A DNA stretch of 25,935 nt from Alphaproteobacteria bacterium UBA7314 (GTDB taxonomy: Bacteria > Pseudomonadota > Alphaproteobacteria > MPNO01 > UBA830): NCBI GenBank assembly GCA_002471575.1, contig DKQG01000052.1:1-25935 (forward strand). Direction: 5' to 3'. The notes under the pieces were generated by a model that saw nothing but the letters and a program-made list of their open reading frames with translations, ran no database searches and was not told where the DNA came from. Both the position numbers and the translations under genes were made by a program. Shown in pieces: positions 15,783-23,334 of the stretch; positions within the stretch are counted from its first letter, which is position 1; each line of letters begins with the position of its first letter.

Positions 15783-16211
15783 CTATTTCCGCCGCCAGAG
15801 CGCCGCACCGCGGTGAGTTTTACCTGCCAGCAGGATCGAACCGGTCGTTTGTGACAACAGTTCGTCGCCATCGAACGAGGCGAGGCGTTTCTGCTGCCCG
15901 CCCACCCAGTTGGGAAACAAACTGTAAACGATATCGAACAGGATCGCCTCGCCGTCGAAAGACTAGGTGCCGTCAAACGATACATAGCCGTCCGCGGCCT
16001 CTCCTTTCTCCTCGGCAGTCCCACCGAGTGGATCGCCGCTTGCGTAAGGGCTGCGGTCACGGCGCATCATGTTGAACGCATACCTACCGTCGGTGCCGAG
16101 GATAAGATTTCCCGCCGGGTCGGTGCCCAGCGGATCGACCTCCACTCCGTTATCGTCGGTGAACCAGAACCGTTGAAGGTCCCAGGTCGCGTATAATTCT
16201 CGTTTGTTCAC
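15783..16211 (-). pseudogene. Lipocalin-like domain protein interrupted by an in-frame TAG
   Basis: The minus strand from a GTG at 16211 gives 82 residues (ATWDLQRFWF, DPLGTDPAGNLILG, YAFNMMRRDRSPYASGDPL, YVSFDGT), then TAG at 15963-15965. The same frame then continues SFDGEAILFDIVYSLFPNWV and ends at a TAG (15783-15785). Together this is one complete domain of the small lipocalin-like family (PF13924 type), about 140 residues, with its typical MRRDR-P-ASGDPL and SLFPNWVG signatures on either side of the stop. The stop sits in a conserved beta strand where homologues have an aromatic residue such as Tyr or Trp, and TGG to TAG is one base. No frameshift is needed. It looks like a recent nonsense mutation, or a sequence error. 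It is divergent from the CoA-transferase gene, only 40 bases apart. Confidence 0.78.
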
Positions 16212-16251
16212 AGTGTTTGCCTGTTTCGTAGCCTCGTCGCAGAATGGCGCT

Positions 16252-17085
16252 ATGAGCGTTCCCGAAACTTATCTGTCCACGGACGAGATCGCCAGCAGCA
16301 TTCCGGATGGCGCCCTGATCGGCGTGCCAAAGGAGGACGGCGGCGTATCGATGGAGATCACGCGCGCCCTGATCCGGCGGAAAGCACGCAGACTTCGCCT
16401 GCTGACTGTTCCCGTCAGTTCGATCCAGGCAGACATGCTTATCGGCGCCGGCTGCGTCGCGGAAATCGAAACCAGCGGCGTATCGATGGGAGAATTCGGG
16501 TACGCCCCCCATTTTCGGCGTGCCGTGGAGAACGGCGATATCCTTATCCGCGATGCAACCTGCCCCGCGCTGTACGCCGAACTCCAGGCGTCCGAAAAGG
16601 GCACGCCCTTCATGCCGCTGAGGGGCATTCTGGGATCCGACATCCTGGCCAACCGGCCGGACTGGAAAACCATCGACAACCCTATGGCGGACGGCGGCGG
16701 CGACCCCGTAGTTCTTTTACCGGCGGCACGCCCCGATTTCGCTATCTTTCACGCGCCCTTCGGCGACCGGCATGGAAATGTCTGGGTCGGTGCTCGGCGC
16801 GAATGCGTGTTGCTGGCGCATGCGTCGGCGGAAACACTGGTAACGGTAGAGGAAATCTGGGACGGTAACTTAATGGAGGACCAGCACATGCTCGCCGGCA
16901 CCATCCCCCCCATATATGTTGGCGCGGTCGCATACGCACCGCGCGGTGCCTGGCCACTGTCGCTGCCCGGCAGCTACGAGCGCGACGGCGAACACCTAAA
17001 ATCTTACTTGACCGCGGCGAAATCCAAAGACGGCTTCGCTGCCTATCTCGATCGTTACGTGTTCAGCAAAGAGGGCGCAGCCTGA
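16252..17085 (+). CDS. CoA-transferase family I, subunit A (IpdA-like)
   Basis: The 277-residue protein belongs to the family-I CoA-transferase alpha subunits (PF01144). IPDGALIGVP near residues 17-26, SMEITRALIRRKARRLRLLT and the VENGDILIRD segment follow the family pattern, as does the C-terminal FAIFHAPFGDRHGNVWVG. The next gene is the beta partner, 8 bases away. The family includes true CoA-transferases (acetate, 3-oxoacid, glutaconate) and the IpdAB hydrolase that opens a ring CoA-thioester in steroid breakdown. Composition and partner resemble the IpdAB-like branch. I chose the ATG at 16252 because family-like sequence follows at once; an ATG at 16204 would add 16 residues overlapping the divergent lipocalin-like gene. 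No strong ribosome site is visible. It heads a plus-strand operon of at least eight genes. Confidence 0.85.
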   Translation: MSVPETYLSTDEIASSIPDGALIGVPKEDGGVSMEITRALIRRKARRLRLLTVPVSSIQADMLIGAGCVAEIETSGVSMGEFGYAPHFRRAVENGDILIRDATCPALYAELQASEKGTPFMPLRGILGSDILANRPDWKTIDNPMADGGGDPVVLLPAARPDFAIFHAPFGDRHGNVWVGARRECVLLAHASAETLVTVEEIWDGNLMEDQHMLAGTIPPIYVGAVAYAPRGAWPLSLPGSYERDGEHLKSYLTAAKSKDGFAAYLDRYVFSKEGAA

Positions 17086-17093
17086 CCCCGTCC

Positions 17094-17825
17094 ATGGAAT
17101 ACACACGCGAAGAACTGCTGATCTGCGCCATCGCGCGGATGCTGGACGGTTGCCGCAACATCGCGGTCGGCACGGCGTCGCCGATCCCCGGCAGCGCAGC
17201 GCTGCTGGTTCAAGCGATCAGTAACGGTGCGGCTAAGGCTAGCATTCTTGGAAGCAACATCCACAACCCGTTCAACGACGGCGGCCCGGAGTTGTTCGAC
17301 CGAGCGGGCCAGGGCCGCGTCGATGCGTTCTTCCTCGGCGGGGGACAGATCGACGGCGAAGGCAATATCAACCTGGTCAGCACCGGCCACTACCCGGAGC
17401 CCGACACCCGGTTCCCCGGCAGTTTCGGCTCCGGTTACCTGTATTTTACAGTACCGCGCGTCATCCTGTTCCGTGAGGAACATTCGCGGAGAGTGTTCGT
17501 CAAAAAGGTCGATTTTATCAGCGCACCAGGATGGAGCCCGCCGGACGTGTATAGGCCCGGCGGGCCCTACGCATTGATCACCAGCCTGTGCATTTTCATA
17601 TACGACAAGAAACGTCACAGATTTCGTCTGGACGGATTACTGCCCGGTGTAACGCTGGAAGAAGTGCATGATAATACGGGGTTTGATTTCGACTACCCTG
17701 ATCATATCGGCCCGGTCGTCCCGCCGGAACCCGACCGGGTCGACCTGATTCGTTCGCGCATAGCAGGCGAAATTGCGGAAACATACCCCAAGTTCGCGCG
17801 CGACCGGCTGGGCTGGAACGGCTGA
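17094..17825 (+). CDS. CoA-transferase family I, subunit B (IpdB-like)
   Basis: The 243-residue beta subunit has VDAFFLGGGQIDGEGNINL, RFPGSFGSGYLYFTVPRVIL and FREEHSRRVFVKKVDFIS, all strongly conserved in the IpdB-like group, and TGFDFDYP near the C-terminus. In ordinary family-I transferases the catalytic glutamate lies in an S-E-N-G motif of the beta subunit. Here the corresponding stretch reads ILGSNIHNPFNDGG, without that Glu. This fits the IpdAB-type proteins, whose chemistry differs from classical transfer. The gene follows subunit A by 8 bases and surely forms a heteromer with it. It is followed by a decarboxylase-like protein, a thioesterase and SDRs. Ring-opening or CoA-ester processing in a catabolic pathway is the likely role; the exact substrate is unknown. 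Confidence 0.87.
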   Translation: MEYTREELLICAIARMLDGCRNIAVGTASPIPGSAALLVQAISNGAAKASILGSNIHNPFNDGGPELFDRAGQGRVDAFFLGGGQIDGEGNINLVSTGHYPEPDTRFPGSFGSGYLYFTVPRVILFREEHSRRVFVKKVDFISAPGWSPPDVYRPGGPYALITSLCIFIYDKKRHRFRLDGLLPGVTLEEVHDNTGFDFDYPDHIGPVVPPEPDRVDLIRSRIAGEIAETYPKFARDRLGWNG

Positions 17826-17895
17826 CAACCCTCCCTTTTCTTGGGCGGTCCCCCTGCTACAATCCTTAAAACGAATAAATACAGGTAGCAAAGCG

Positions 17896-18870
17896 GTGGC
17901 AACTTACACGATGGCGCTGGAAAGATACGACCGGCACGTGCCGTTCTTTACCGGTTCCGTCAAACTGCCACCCGGCATTGATATCCAGCCGCTTGAGGTC
18001 GGAATCGATCATACGCACCGCGACGGACGCGACCGGCATGAACGAATGATCCGGGGCCTCGAATTCGATATCTGCGAGCTATCGTTTTCATCCTATATTA
18101 TGGCGACGGATCGCGGCGCGGATTTCACGGCAACCCCGGTGTTTCCAAGACGATTGTTCAGCCAGAACCATATCTATGTGCGCCGCGACGCCGGGATCGA
18201 TACACCGGCCGATCTCGCCGGGAGGAGAGTAGCCCTCCGCGCATTCCAAACAACGATGTCCGTACTGGTCAAAGGCGATCTGAAATTTTTCTACGACGTG
18301 CCGTGGGAAGACGTTCACTGGATCATGGAAGCCGTCGAGGCCGTTGCCTGGACGCCTCCGGAGGGAGCGAAGATCGAATGGCTGTCGGATGGACGGCGGG
18401 GCGTCGATCTGCTCCTAGCGGGCGACGTAGACGCCATGATTTTTCCGCATCCGCCGCGCGAGGTTCTGGACGCCGGCGATCGCATTCAGCGCCTGTTCTC
18501 CGATCCGGTCGAGGAGGCAAAGCGGTATTACGACGCGCTTGGTTATTTTCCGATCATGCATATCATGGCGTTTCGCAACGACGTGGTGGATGCCGAACCG
18601 GGGCTGCCGCGCGCGCTGATCGGCATGTGGGAAGACGCCAAACGGATCGCGGCGGGATACTACGAAGACCCCGGCTACTCCGAGATCGCATTTGCCCGAA
18701 ACGCACTGGAAGCGCAGGAAGCGACATTCGGCGCCGATATCTGGCCGTCAGGTCTCGCCGCCAACCGGGACAACATCACCCGCTTTATCGAATACAGTGC
18801 CGATCAAGGGCTGATATCCAAACCGTACGAACTGGAGCGGCTGTTTCACGCATCCGTGCTGGACACCTAA
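17896..18870 (+). CDS. 4,5-dihydroxyphthalate decarboxylase-like protein (periplasmic-binding-protein fold), copy 2
   Basis: The protein has about 324 residues and is a paralogue of the gene at 5262-6257. Both share the CELSFSS stretch (residues about 60-66 here), GIDTPADLAGRRVALRAFQ matching the copy-1 domain linker, and YFPIMHIMAFR near residue 215. The sequence otherwise differs widely. There is no signal peptide, so the protein is likely cytosolic. I chose the GTG at 17896 because AGGT lies about 10 bases upstream; the ATG at 17911 is also possible, and the longer frame from 17773 would overlap the CoA-transferase subunit B. It sits 70 bases after subunit B and 34 bases before the thioesterase. 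A decarboxylase role on a cyclic carboxylic acid intermediate is inferred; a non-enzymatic binding-protein role cannot be excluded. Confidence 0.83.
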   Translation: MATYTMALERYDRHVPFFTGSVKLPPGIDIQPLEVGIDHTHRDGRDRHERMIRGLEFDICELSFSSYIMATDRGADFTATPVFPRRLFSQNHIYVRRDAGIDTPADLAGRRVALRAFQTTMSVLVKGDLKFFYDVPWEDVHWIMEAVEAVAWTPPEGAKIEWLSDGRRGVDLLLAGDVDAMIFPHPPREVLDAGDRIQRLFSDPVEEAKRYYDALGYFPIMHIMAFRNDVVDAEPGLPRALIGMWEDAKRIAAGYYEDPGYSEIAFARNALEAQEATFGADIWPSGLAANRDNITRFIEYSADQGLISKPYELERLFHASVLDT

Positions 18871-18904
18871 AGAATACACACGTGAAGAGTTAGGAGAGTT
18901 TTCG

Positions 18905-19342
18905 TTGGATAACGTTTTCGAAGTTTACCGGTCGGTCGTCTTCCCATGGCATTGTGATCACATCGGTCACATGAACGTACGCTGGTACGCGCATCATTTC
19001 GACGACGGCGGCTTTCATCTGTGGACCTGCGCCGGCGTCAGTCAAAAGGAAATGCACGAAAAAGGAGTCAGCTTGGTCGTTGCGCAGATCAAGATAAACT
19101 ACATCCATGAGATGAAGCAGGGCGAACTGCTGGTTGTTCGTGGCGGTTTCAGTCATGTCGGCGGCAAATCGATCCGCCATCACATGCGCATGTACAATGC
19201 CGATACCAACGTCATGTGCGCAACGCAGGATACAATCGAAGTTTTCTTCGACCCTGAGACCCGTAAAGCCGACGTTATGCCGGATTATTACCGCGAAAAG
19301 CTGACCCCGCTGGTGGTCGATTTCGAAAACTACGAGGATTAA
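18905..19342 (+). CDS. 4-hydroxybenzoyl-CoA-thioesterase-family (hotdog) acyl-CoA thioesterase
   Basis: The 145-residue hotdog-fold protein has the family active-site segment FPWHCDHIGHMNVRWYAHHF near residues 13-32, with D18 at the catalytic position and H22-M23-N24 following. IKINYIHEMKQGELLVV and HHMRMYNADTNVMCATQ match the central helix/strand layout. It would hydrolyse an acyl-CoA thioester. Translation starts at TTG 18905, preceded by TTAGGAG with good spacing; no ATG fits the family start. It lies 34 bases after the decarboxylase-like gene and 4 bases before the first SDR, so it is inside the operon and may recycle CoA from a late intermediate. Confidence 0.87.
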   Translation: MDNVFEVYRSVVFPWHCDHIGHMNVRWYAHHFDDGGFHLWTCAGVSQKEMHEKGVSLVVAQIKINYIHEMKQGELLVVRGGFSHVGGKSIRHHMRMYNADTNVMCATQDTIEVFFDPETRKADVMPDYYREKLTPLVVDFENYED

Positions 19343-19346
19343 GCAC

Positions 19347-20213
19347 ATGACCGATCTCACCGGTAAAACTGCGATCGTGACCGGCGCGGGACGCGGCCTG
19401 GGGCGCGCAATGGCCGCTGGCCTCGTTGAGGCCGGCGCAACGGTCGCACTGGTCGAATTGGACCGGGACGTTCTGGACGAGGCGGTAAAGAAAATTGGAG
19501 ATGGCTGTATCGGCATCGCAGCCGATGTCTCCAGCCCGGACGAGGCGCAACGCATCGTCAACGAGACGCTTAGCGCTTTCGGCGGCCTGCATATCCTGGT
19601 CAACAACGCCGGGCTTGGCCCGGAACGGTTCCGCGATACCGACCGTTCCAACGCCAAGATGATCTGGGAAATCGATTTCACGGACTGGCAACTGTTCCTG
19701 GACGTTAATACCACCGGACATTTCGTGATGACCAAAGCCGCCATGCCGCATTTGCTGGCACAAGACTGGGGACGTATAGTCAATGTAACCACCAGCCTCG
19801 ACACCATGACCAACTACACTAACGGCGCCTATGGCCCCTCCAAGGCCGGGGCTGAAGCACTGGCGACGATGATCGCGGGCGGCGTCGACGGGACCGGCGT
19901 TACCTGCAACGTCCTTATCCCGGGCGGACCAGCGGATACGCGCATGATTTCTGCATCAGGGATCTATGCAAACCGCGACAAGTTGATCCAGCCCGACGTC
20001 ATGGTGCCGCCACTTTTGCAGCTGCTATCCGAAGGTGCGAGCAAAGTAAACAACCGCCGGTTCCGGGCAGCGTTATGGGATGTTGAGGCCGATGCCGATA
20101 GCAACATGGCCGCCTGCGGTGATCCCATCGCCTGGCCGCAACTCGGCGGACAGGCGATACGGCCGGACGGAGACCCGCGGGGCAGCGGTAACACAGGGTC
20201 AGAAAATGACTGA
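19347..20213 (+). CDS. Short-chain dehydrogenase/reductase (SDR) 1 of 4
   Basis: The 288-residue classical SDR has TGAGRGLG at residues 12-19, NNAG at 86-89, S150, and Y162/K166 in AYGPSKAG, so the cofactor and catalytic sets are complete. It would reversibly oxidise a secondary alcohol or reduce a ketone with NAD(P). GAGG lies 9 bases before the ATG. The stop overlaps the next gene start by 8 bases (ATGACTGA at 20206-20213), pointing to coupled translation. It is the most distinct of four tandem paralogues: it lacks the PKFWE-like segment of the others and has a different stretch around NYTNGAYG. Confidence 0.92.
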   Translation: MTDLTGKTAIVTGAGRGLGRAMAAGLVEAGATVALVELDRDVLDEAVKKIGDGCIGIAADVSSPDEAQRIVNETLSAFGGLHILVNNAGLGPERFRDTDRSNAKMIWEIDFTDWQLFLDVNTTGHFVMTKAAMPHLLAQDWGRIVNVTTSLDTMTNYTNGAYGPSKAGAEALATMIAGGVDGTGVTCNVLIPGGPADTRMISASGIYANRDKLIQPDVMVPPLLQLLSEGASKVNNRRFRAALWDVEADADSNMAACGDPIAWPQLGGQAIRPDGDPRGSGNTGSEND

Positions 20214-21042
20214 ACGGAAACTTGCAGGTAAAGTAGTGATGATGACGGGGGCCGGACGGGGGCTCGGCCGGTCGATGGCTCTGGCGTTGGCCAGAGAGGG
20301 TGCGAAACTCGCCCTAGTTGACCTGGACGGCGAGGAACTTCAGCAGGTCGCGGGCGAAGTTCAGGACATCGGTGGCCGCGAGTCCGTTATCCCTCTCGGC
20401 GCCGACGTATGCGATCCAGACAGCTCGGCCACCGCAGTTTTCTACGCTATAGAAAACTTCGGACGTCTCGACGTATTGTTCAACAATGCGGCGCTGGGTC
20501 CGCAGGCAGTGGCGGCGGATCCATATGGAAACCCGCCAAAGTTCTGGGAGCTCGACCCCTATACGTTTACCCGCATGGTCGATGTCAATGCCGCGGGACC
20601 GCAGCTGATGGCGGCGTCTGCGGTGCCCAACATGCTGCAGAACGGCTGGGGCCGGATCGTTAATATCACCACAGCGCTGGACGCGATGTATGTGCCGGGA
20701 ATGGGAGCCTACGGCCCGTCAAAAGCGGCACTCGAAGCGCATACCGCCATCATGGCGAGAGATCTTGAGGGTACCGGCGTCACGGCGAACGTGCTGATCC
20801 CTGGTGGGCCCGCCAACACCCGTATGATCCCGGACGCAACCGGGATCCCGCGCGAAGCCCTGATCCAGCCAGAAGAAATGCAGGAACCCGCCGTTTGGCT
20901 GGCTTCCGTGCAGTCTGATGGACACAATGGCGAACGCTTTATCGCCGGTCACTGGGCTGACGGCCTGGGGAAAGCCTCTGCCCCCTGTGCGTGGCCACAA
21001 CTTGGCAAGCAGGCAATTCTGCCGAAATCGGTAGCACGTTGA
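20206..21042 (+). CDS. Short-chain dehydrogenase/reductase (SDR) 2 of 4, with Ala at the usual Ser position
   Basis: The 278-residue SDR has TGAGRGLG at residues 14-21, NNAA at 93-96 (instead of NNAG), and Y169/K173 in AYGPSKAA. At the position where SDR1, SDR3 and SDR4 have Ser (12 residues before Tyr), this copy has A157 (ITTALDAM), so the catalytic Ser may be missing. T155/T156 next to it could partly replace it, so the activity is uncertain. PKFWELD and GPQLMA are shared with SDR3 and SDR4. The ATG at 20206 overlaps the stop of SDR1; an upstream in-frame ATG at 20080 lies inside SDR1 and is not used. Confidence 0.9.
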   Translation: MTERKLAGKVVMMTGAGRGLGRSMALALAREGAKLALVDLDGEELQQVAGEVQDIGGRESVIPLGADVCDPDSSATAVFYAIENFGRLDVLFNNAALGPQAVAADPYGNPPKFWELDPYTFTRMVDVNAAGPQLMAASAVPNMLQNGWGRIVNITTALDAMYVPGMGAYGPSKAALEAHTAIMARDLEGTGVTANVLIPGGPANTRMIPDATGIPREALIQPEEMQEPAVWLASVQSDGHNGERFIAGHWADGLGKASAPCAWPQLGKQAILPKSVAR

Positions 21043-21058
21043 ACCTGGAGGCGACGCA

Positions 21059-21922
21059 ATGACCGACCGACCGCTGGAAGGACGAACCGCAGTTATCACC
21101 GGCGCGGGCCGCGGCCTCGGCAAAGCGATGGCAGAAGGACTTGCCGCCCAGGGTGCGCGAATCGCACTCGTTGACATGGAGAAGGACGTGCTGGCCACTG
21201 CCGTCGCGGATGTAGAAGCCGCAGGCGGTCAAGGGTGCGCGTTGTCGGTACCGGCGGATGTAACTGATACGGAAAAGTCACAGGTCGCCATCGACTGCAC
21301 GATCGACGCCTTCGGCGGGTTCGATATCCTGATCAACGATGCCGCGATGGGTCCGCAATTCTTCACGGACAACTTCGTCGCCCATACCCCAAAGTTCTGG
21401 GAGCACGATATCGATCTCTGGCATCGCGTCCTAACCGTCAACGCCTACGGTCCTCAGTTGATGGCTACCATCGCCGCACCGCACCTGGTCGACCGTGGCT
21501 GGGGGCGGATCATCAACGTTACAACCAGCCTGGATACCATGTACCTGCGGGGGTGCGGCGCCTACGGCCCGTCAAAAGCAGCGCTGGAAGCGAACACCCG
21601 TATAATGGCTCAGGACCTTGACGGTACTGGGGTGACGGCCAACGTGTTGATCCCAGGCGGACCGGCGAATACGCGGATGATCCCGGAGGCCACGGGCTTC
21701 GACCGCGATGAACTGGTCCAACCGGAAGTAATGCAGCCCCCGGTGAACTGGCTGTGCTCGACGGATGCGGACGACATATCGAACATGCGGTTCATTGCGG
21801 CCATGTGGGACGAAAGCCTGCCGCGCGAAGAACGGATTGCGGCGGCGGGTGCCCCGACAGCGTGGGCACAGATTGGGTCGGTGGCCAAACGCCCCGGCGG
21901 CTGGGCAGACGCGGAGAGATAA
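21059..21922 (+). CDS. Short-chain dehydrogenase/reductase (SDR) 3 of 4
   Basis: The 287-residue SDR has TGAGRGLG at residues 14-21, NDAA at 93-96, S157, and Y169/K173 in AYGPSKAA, so the catalytic set is complete. PKFWEHD near residue 111, GPQLMA and MYLRGCGAYG link it closely to SDR2 and SDR4, and LIPGGPANTRMIPEATG is almost identical in SDR2. GGAG lies 9 bases before the ATG, and the gene is 16 bases after SDR2. The NNAG motif of classical SDRs is altered to NDAA, a substitution shared with SDR4 (NDAV). The substrate is unknown. Confidence 0.92.
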   Translation: MTDRPLEGRTAVITGAGRGLGKAMAEGLAAQGARIALVDMEKDVLATAVADVEAAGGQGCALSVPADVTDTEKSQVAIDCTIDAFGGFDILINDAAMGPQFFTDNFVAHTPKFWEHDIDLWHRVLTVNAYGPQLMATIAAPHLVDRGWGRIINVTTSLDTMYLRGCGAYGPSKAALEANTRIMAQDLDGTGVTANVLIPGGPANTRMIPEATGFDRDELVQPEVMQPPVNWLCSTDADDISNMRFIAAMWDESLPREERIAAAGAPTAWAQIGSVAKRPGGWADAER

Positions 21923-21943
21923 CTGGCAAACGGAGAGCGAAAA

Positions 21944-22783
21944 ATGACCGACAGAAATCTTGAGGGAAAGGTGGTCGTCATGACGGGTGCCGGGCGCGGC
22001 ATGGGCAAGGCAATGTCCACCGCGCTGGCCGGTGCGGGGGCGAAAGTCGCGATGATCGACATCGACAAAGACGTGCTGAATGAGGCGGCAAAGTTGGCGG
22101 AAAATGCCGGCGGTCCAGCGTCGGCCAGGGGCTTCGTTTGTGATGTTACAGATGCTGGGCACGCAAAGGCGACGGCGGAAGAGATCGTGGCGACGTTCGG
22201 ATCGCTCGACGTGCTAGTCAACGATGCAGTCATCGGTCCGGAACGTATTTCCGGGTTTATGACCAAGAAATCGAAGTTCTGGGAACTGGACGACGATCTG
22301 TGGAACGCCATGCTGCGGGTGAACATCTTCGGCCCGCAATTGATGGCGAAAATCTGCGCACCGTAAATGATCCAGCGCGCCTGGGGGCGCATCGTCAATG
22401 TAACAACGAGTCTCGATACGATGTACCTCGCTGGCGCGGGTGCATACGGCCCGACAAAAGCAGCACTGGAGGCGCACACTTTGATCATGTCGCAGGATCT
22501 GGAGGGCACAGGCGTCTCGGCCAATGTGCTCGTGCCGGGTGGCATGGTGAATACGCGCATGATCCCCGAACAATCGGGTATCCCACGGGAGAAACTGATT
22601 CAGCCAAACGTGATGGAAAATCCGATCAAGTGGCTGGCATCGGTTGCATCTGACGGCACCACCGGCATGCGGTTTATTGGTGCGCTGTGGGACGAGGCCC
22701 TGCCAATGGATCAGCGGATCGAACAGTCCGGCGCACCCTGCGCGTGGACGCAACTGCCGTCGAAGGCGATTTACCCGGATTAA
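21944..22783 (+). pseudogene. Short-chain dehydrogenase/reductase (SDR) 4 of 4, split by an in-frame TAA
   Basis: Reading from the ATG at 21944 (GGAG 8 bases upstream) gives TGAGRGMG at residues 14-21, NDAV at 93-96 and KFWELDDD, then TAA at 22364-22366 (codon 141). An ATG follows directly, and the same frame continues IQRAWGRIVNVTTSLDTMY, Y168/K172 (AYGPTKAAL) and the full C-terminus to 22783. The total of 279 codons matches SDR2 and SDR3, so no bases are missing. In the other three SDRs the TAA position holds His or Asn. The cofactor half and the catalytic half are thus on separate frames. A nonsense mutation is most likely; restart at the adjacent ATG giving two half-proteins is possible but unproven, and no ribosome site precedes it. 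Confidence 0.85.
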
Positions 22784-22959
22784 ACGCCCGCCGTCTCAGT
22801 GGATAAGGAGTTGGAATCCCTTCCACCAAGGCTCGGGTCGAGACCCTTCTTCCGTTTCATCGCTGAGAGACGCACAACATTCGATGAAAGCCTAATAAAC
22901 CCCATGAGTATTAGCTCCTAGCTCGTTCAAACCTAAGTGAATGACCTTGTCTGTCCCAT

Positions 22960-23214
22960 TCAAGGCAAGGTATAGGAAATGGTAGACCGGACCGTCCGCA
23001 AGCATTTTTTCAATCGATACCTACTCGGTTTCGTCCCAAGGAATTGGTTGATCCAGCCTCCGATGGAACCGAAGTCCTGACTCTGGAACGACAACCACAG
23101 GTCTTTAGTGAAAGATTTTGCGTAGGTGGCTGATAAAAAAAACAGGTCATGCATAACAAGAACCATTCCGCCAGGAGTGAGAACGCTGCGAAATCTCAGC
23201 CGCCTTTGCTGGCT
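22960..23214 (-). pseudogene. Minus-strand coding-like fragment in a 551-base gap, possible methyltransferase remnant
   Basis: Between the SDR array and the MFS gene (22784-23334) no intact gene is visible. On the minus strand one frame stays open from about 23214 to a TGA at 22960-22962 and reads RFRSVLTPGGMVLVMHDLFF, then SFQSQDFGSIGGWINQFLG. LTPGGMVLVMHD is like the late strand of class I SAM-dependent methyltransferases, but this is weak evidence. It has no plausible N-terminal SAM motif and is more AT-rich than the genes around it. A further open stretch (EFEFFYRLKQSVAALAVFLG) lies at 23220-23334, in frame past the MFS stop. The rest of the gap (22784-22959) shows nothing I can support. 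Confidence 0.3.
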
Positions 23215-23334
23215 TTAAACAAAACTAAACCGCCGAAAATCACCCAAAAAGACGGCTAGTGCAGCGACGGACTGCTTAAGACGATAGAAGAACTCGAACT
23301 CGGATTTTCCGCCACTGGCACCGGCGTAATCACT

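Noticed and set aside
15963..15965. Pyrrolysine or amber recoding of the lipocalin-like gene
   Set aside because: Lipocalin-like proteins have no such use, no other TAG shows a recoding pattern here, and a single TGG to TAG change explains it.
18890..19813. 307-codon minus-strand frame over the thioesterase and SDR1
   Set aside because: Antisense shadow of two genes with clear active sites.
22364..22366. Programmed stop-restart in SDR4 as a designed split enzyme
   Set aside because: There is no ribosome site before the second ATG and three intact paralogues precede it, so a nonsense mutation is simpler; kept only as an alternative.
21610..22560. 316-codon minus-strand frame across SDR3 and SDR4
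   Set aside because: Antisense shadow; the paralogous SDR frame with conserved motifs is the coding one.
22825..22850. Inverted repeat around GGGTCGAGACCC as a terminator for the SDR operon
   Set aside because: The stem is only 4 bp with a 4-base loop, and no T-run follows it.
23220..23334. In-frame extension of the MFS gene past its TGA as readthrough or selenocysteine
   Set aside because: The TGA is at a normal MFS C-terminus after about twelve helices, with no Cys position or hairpin identified.
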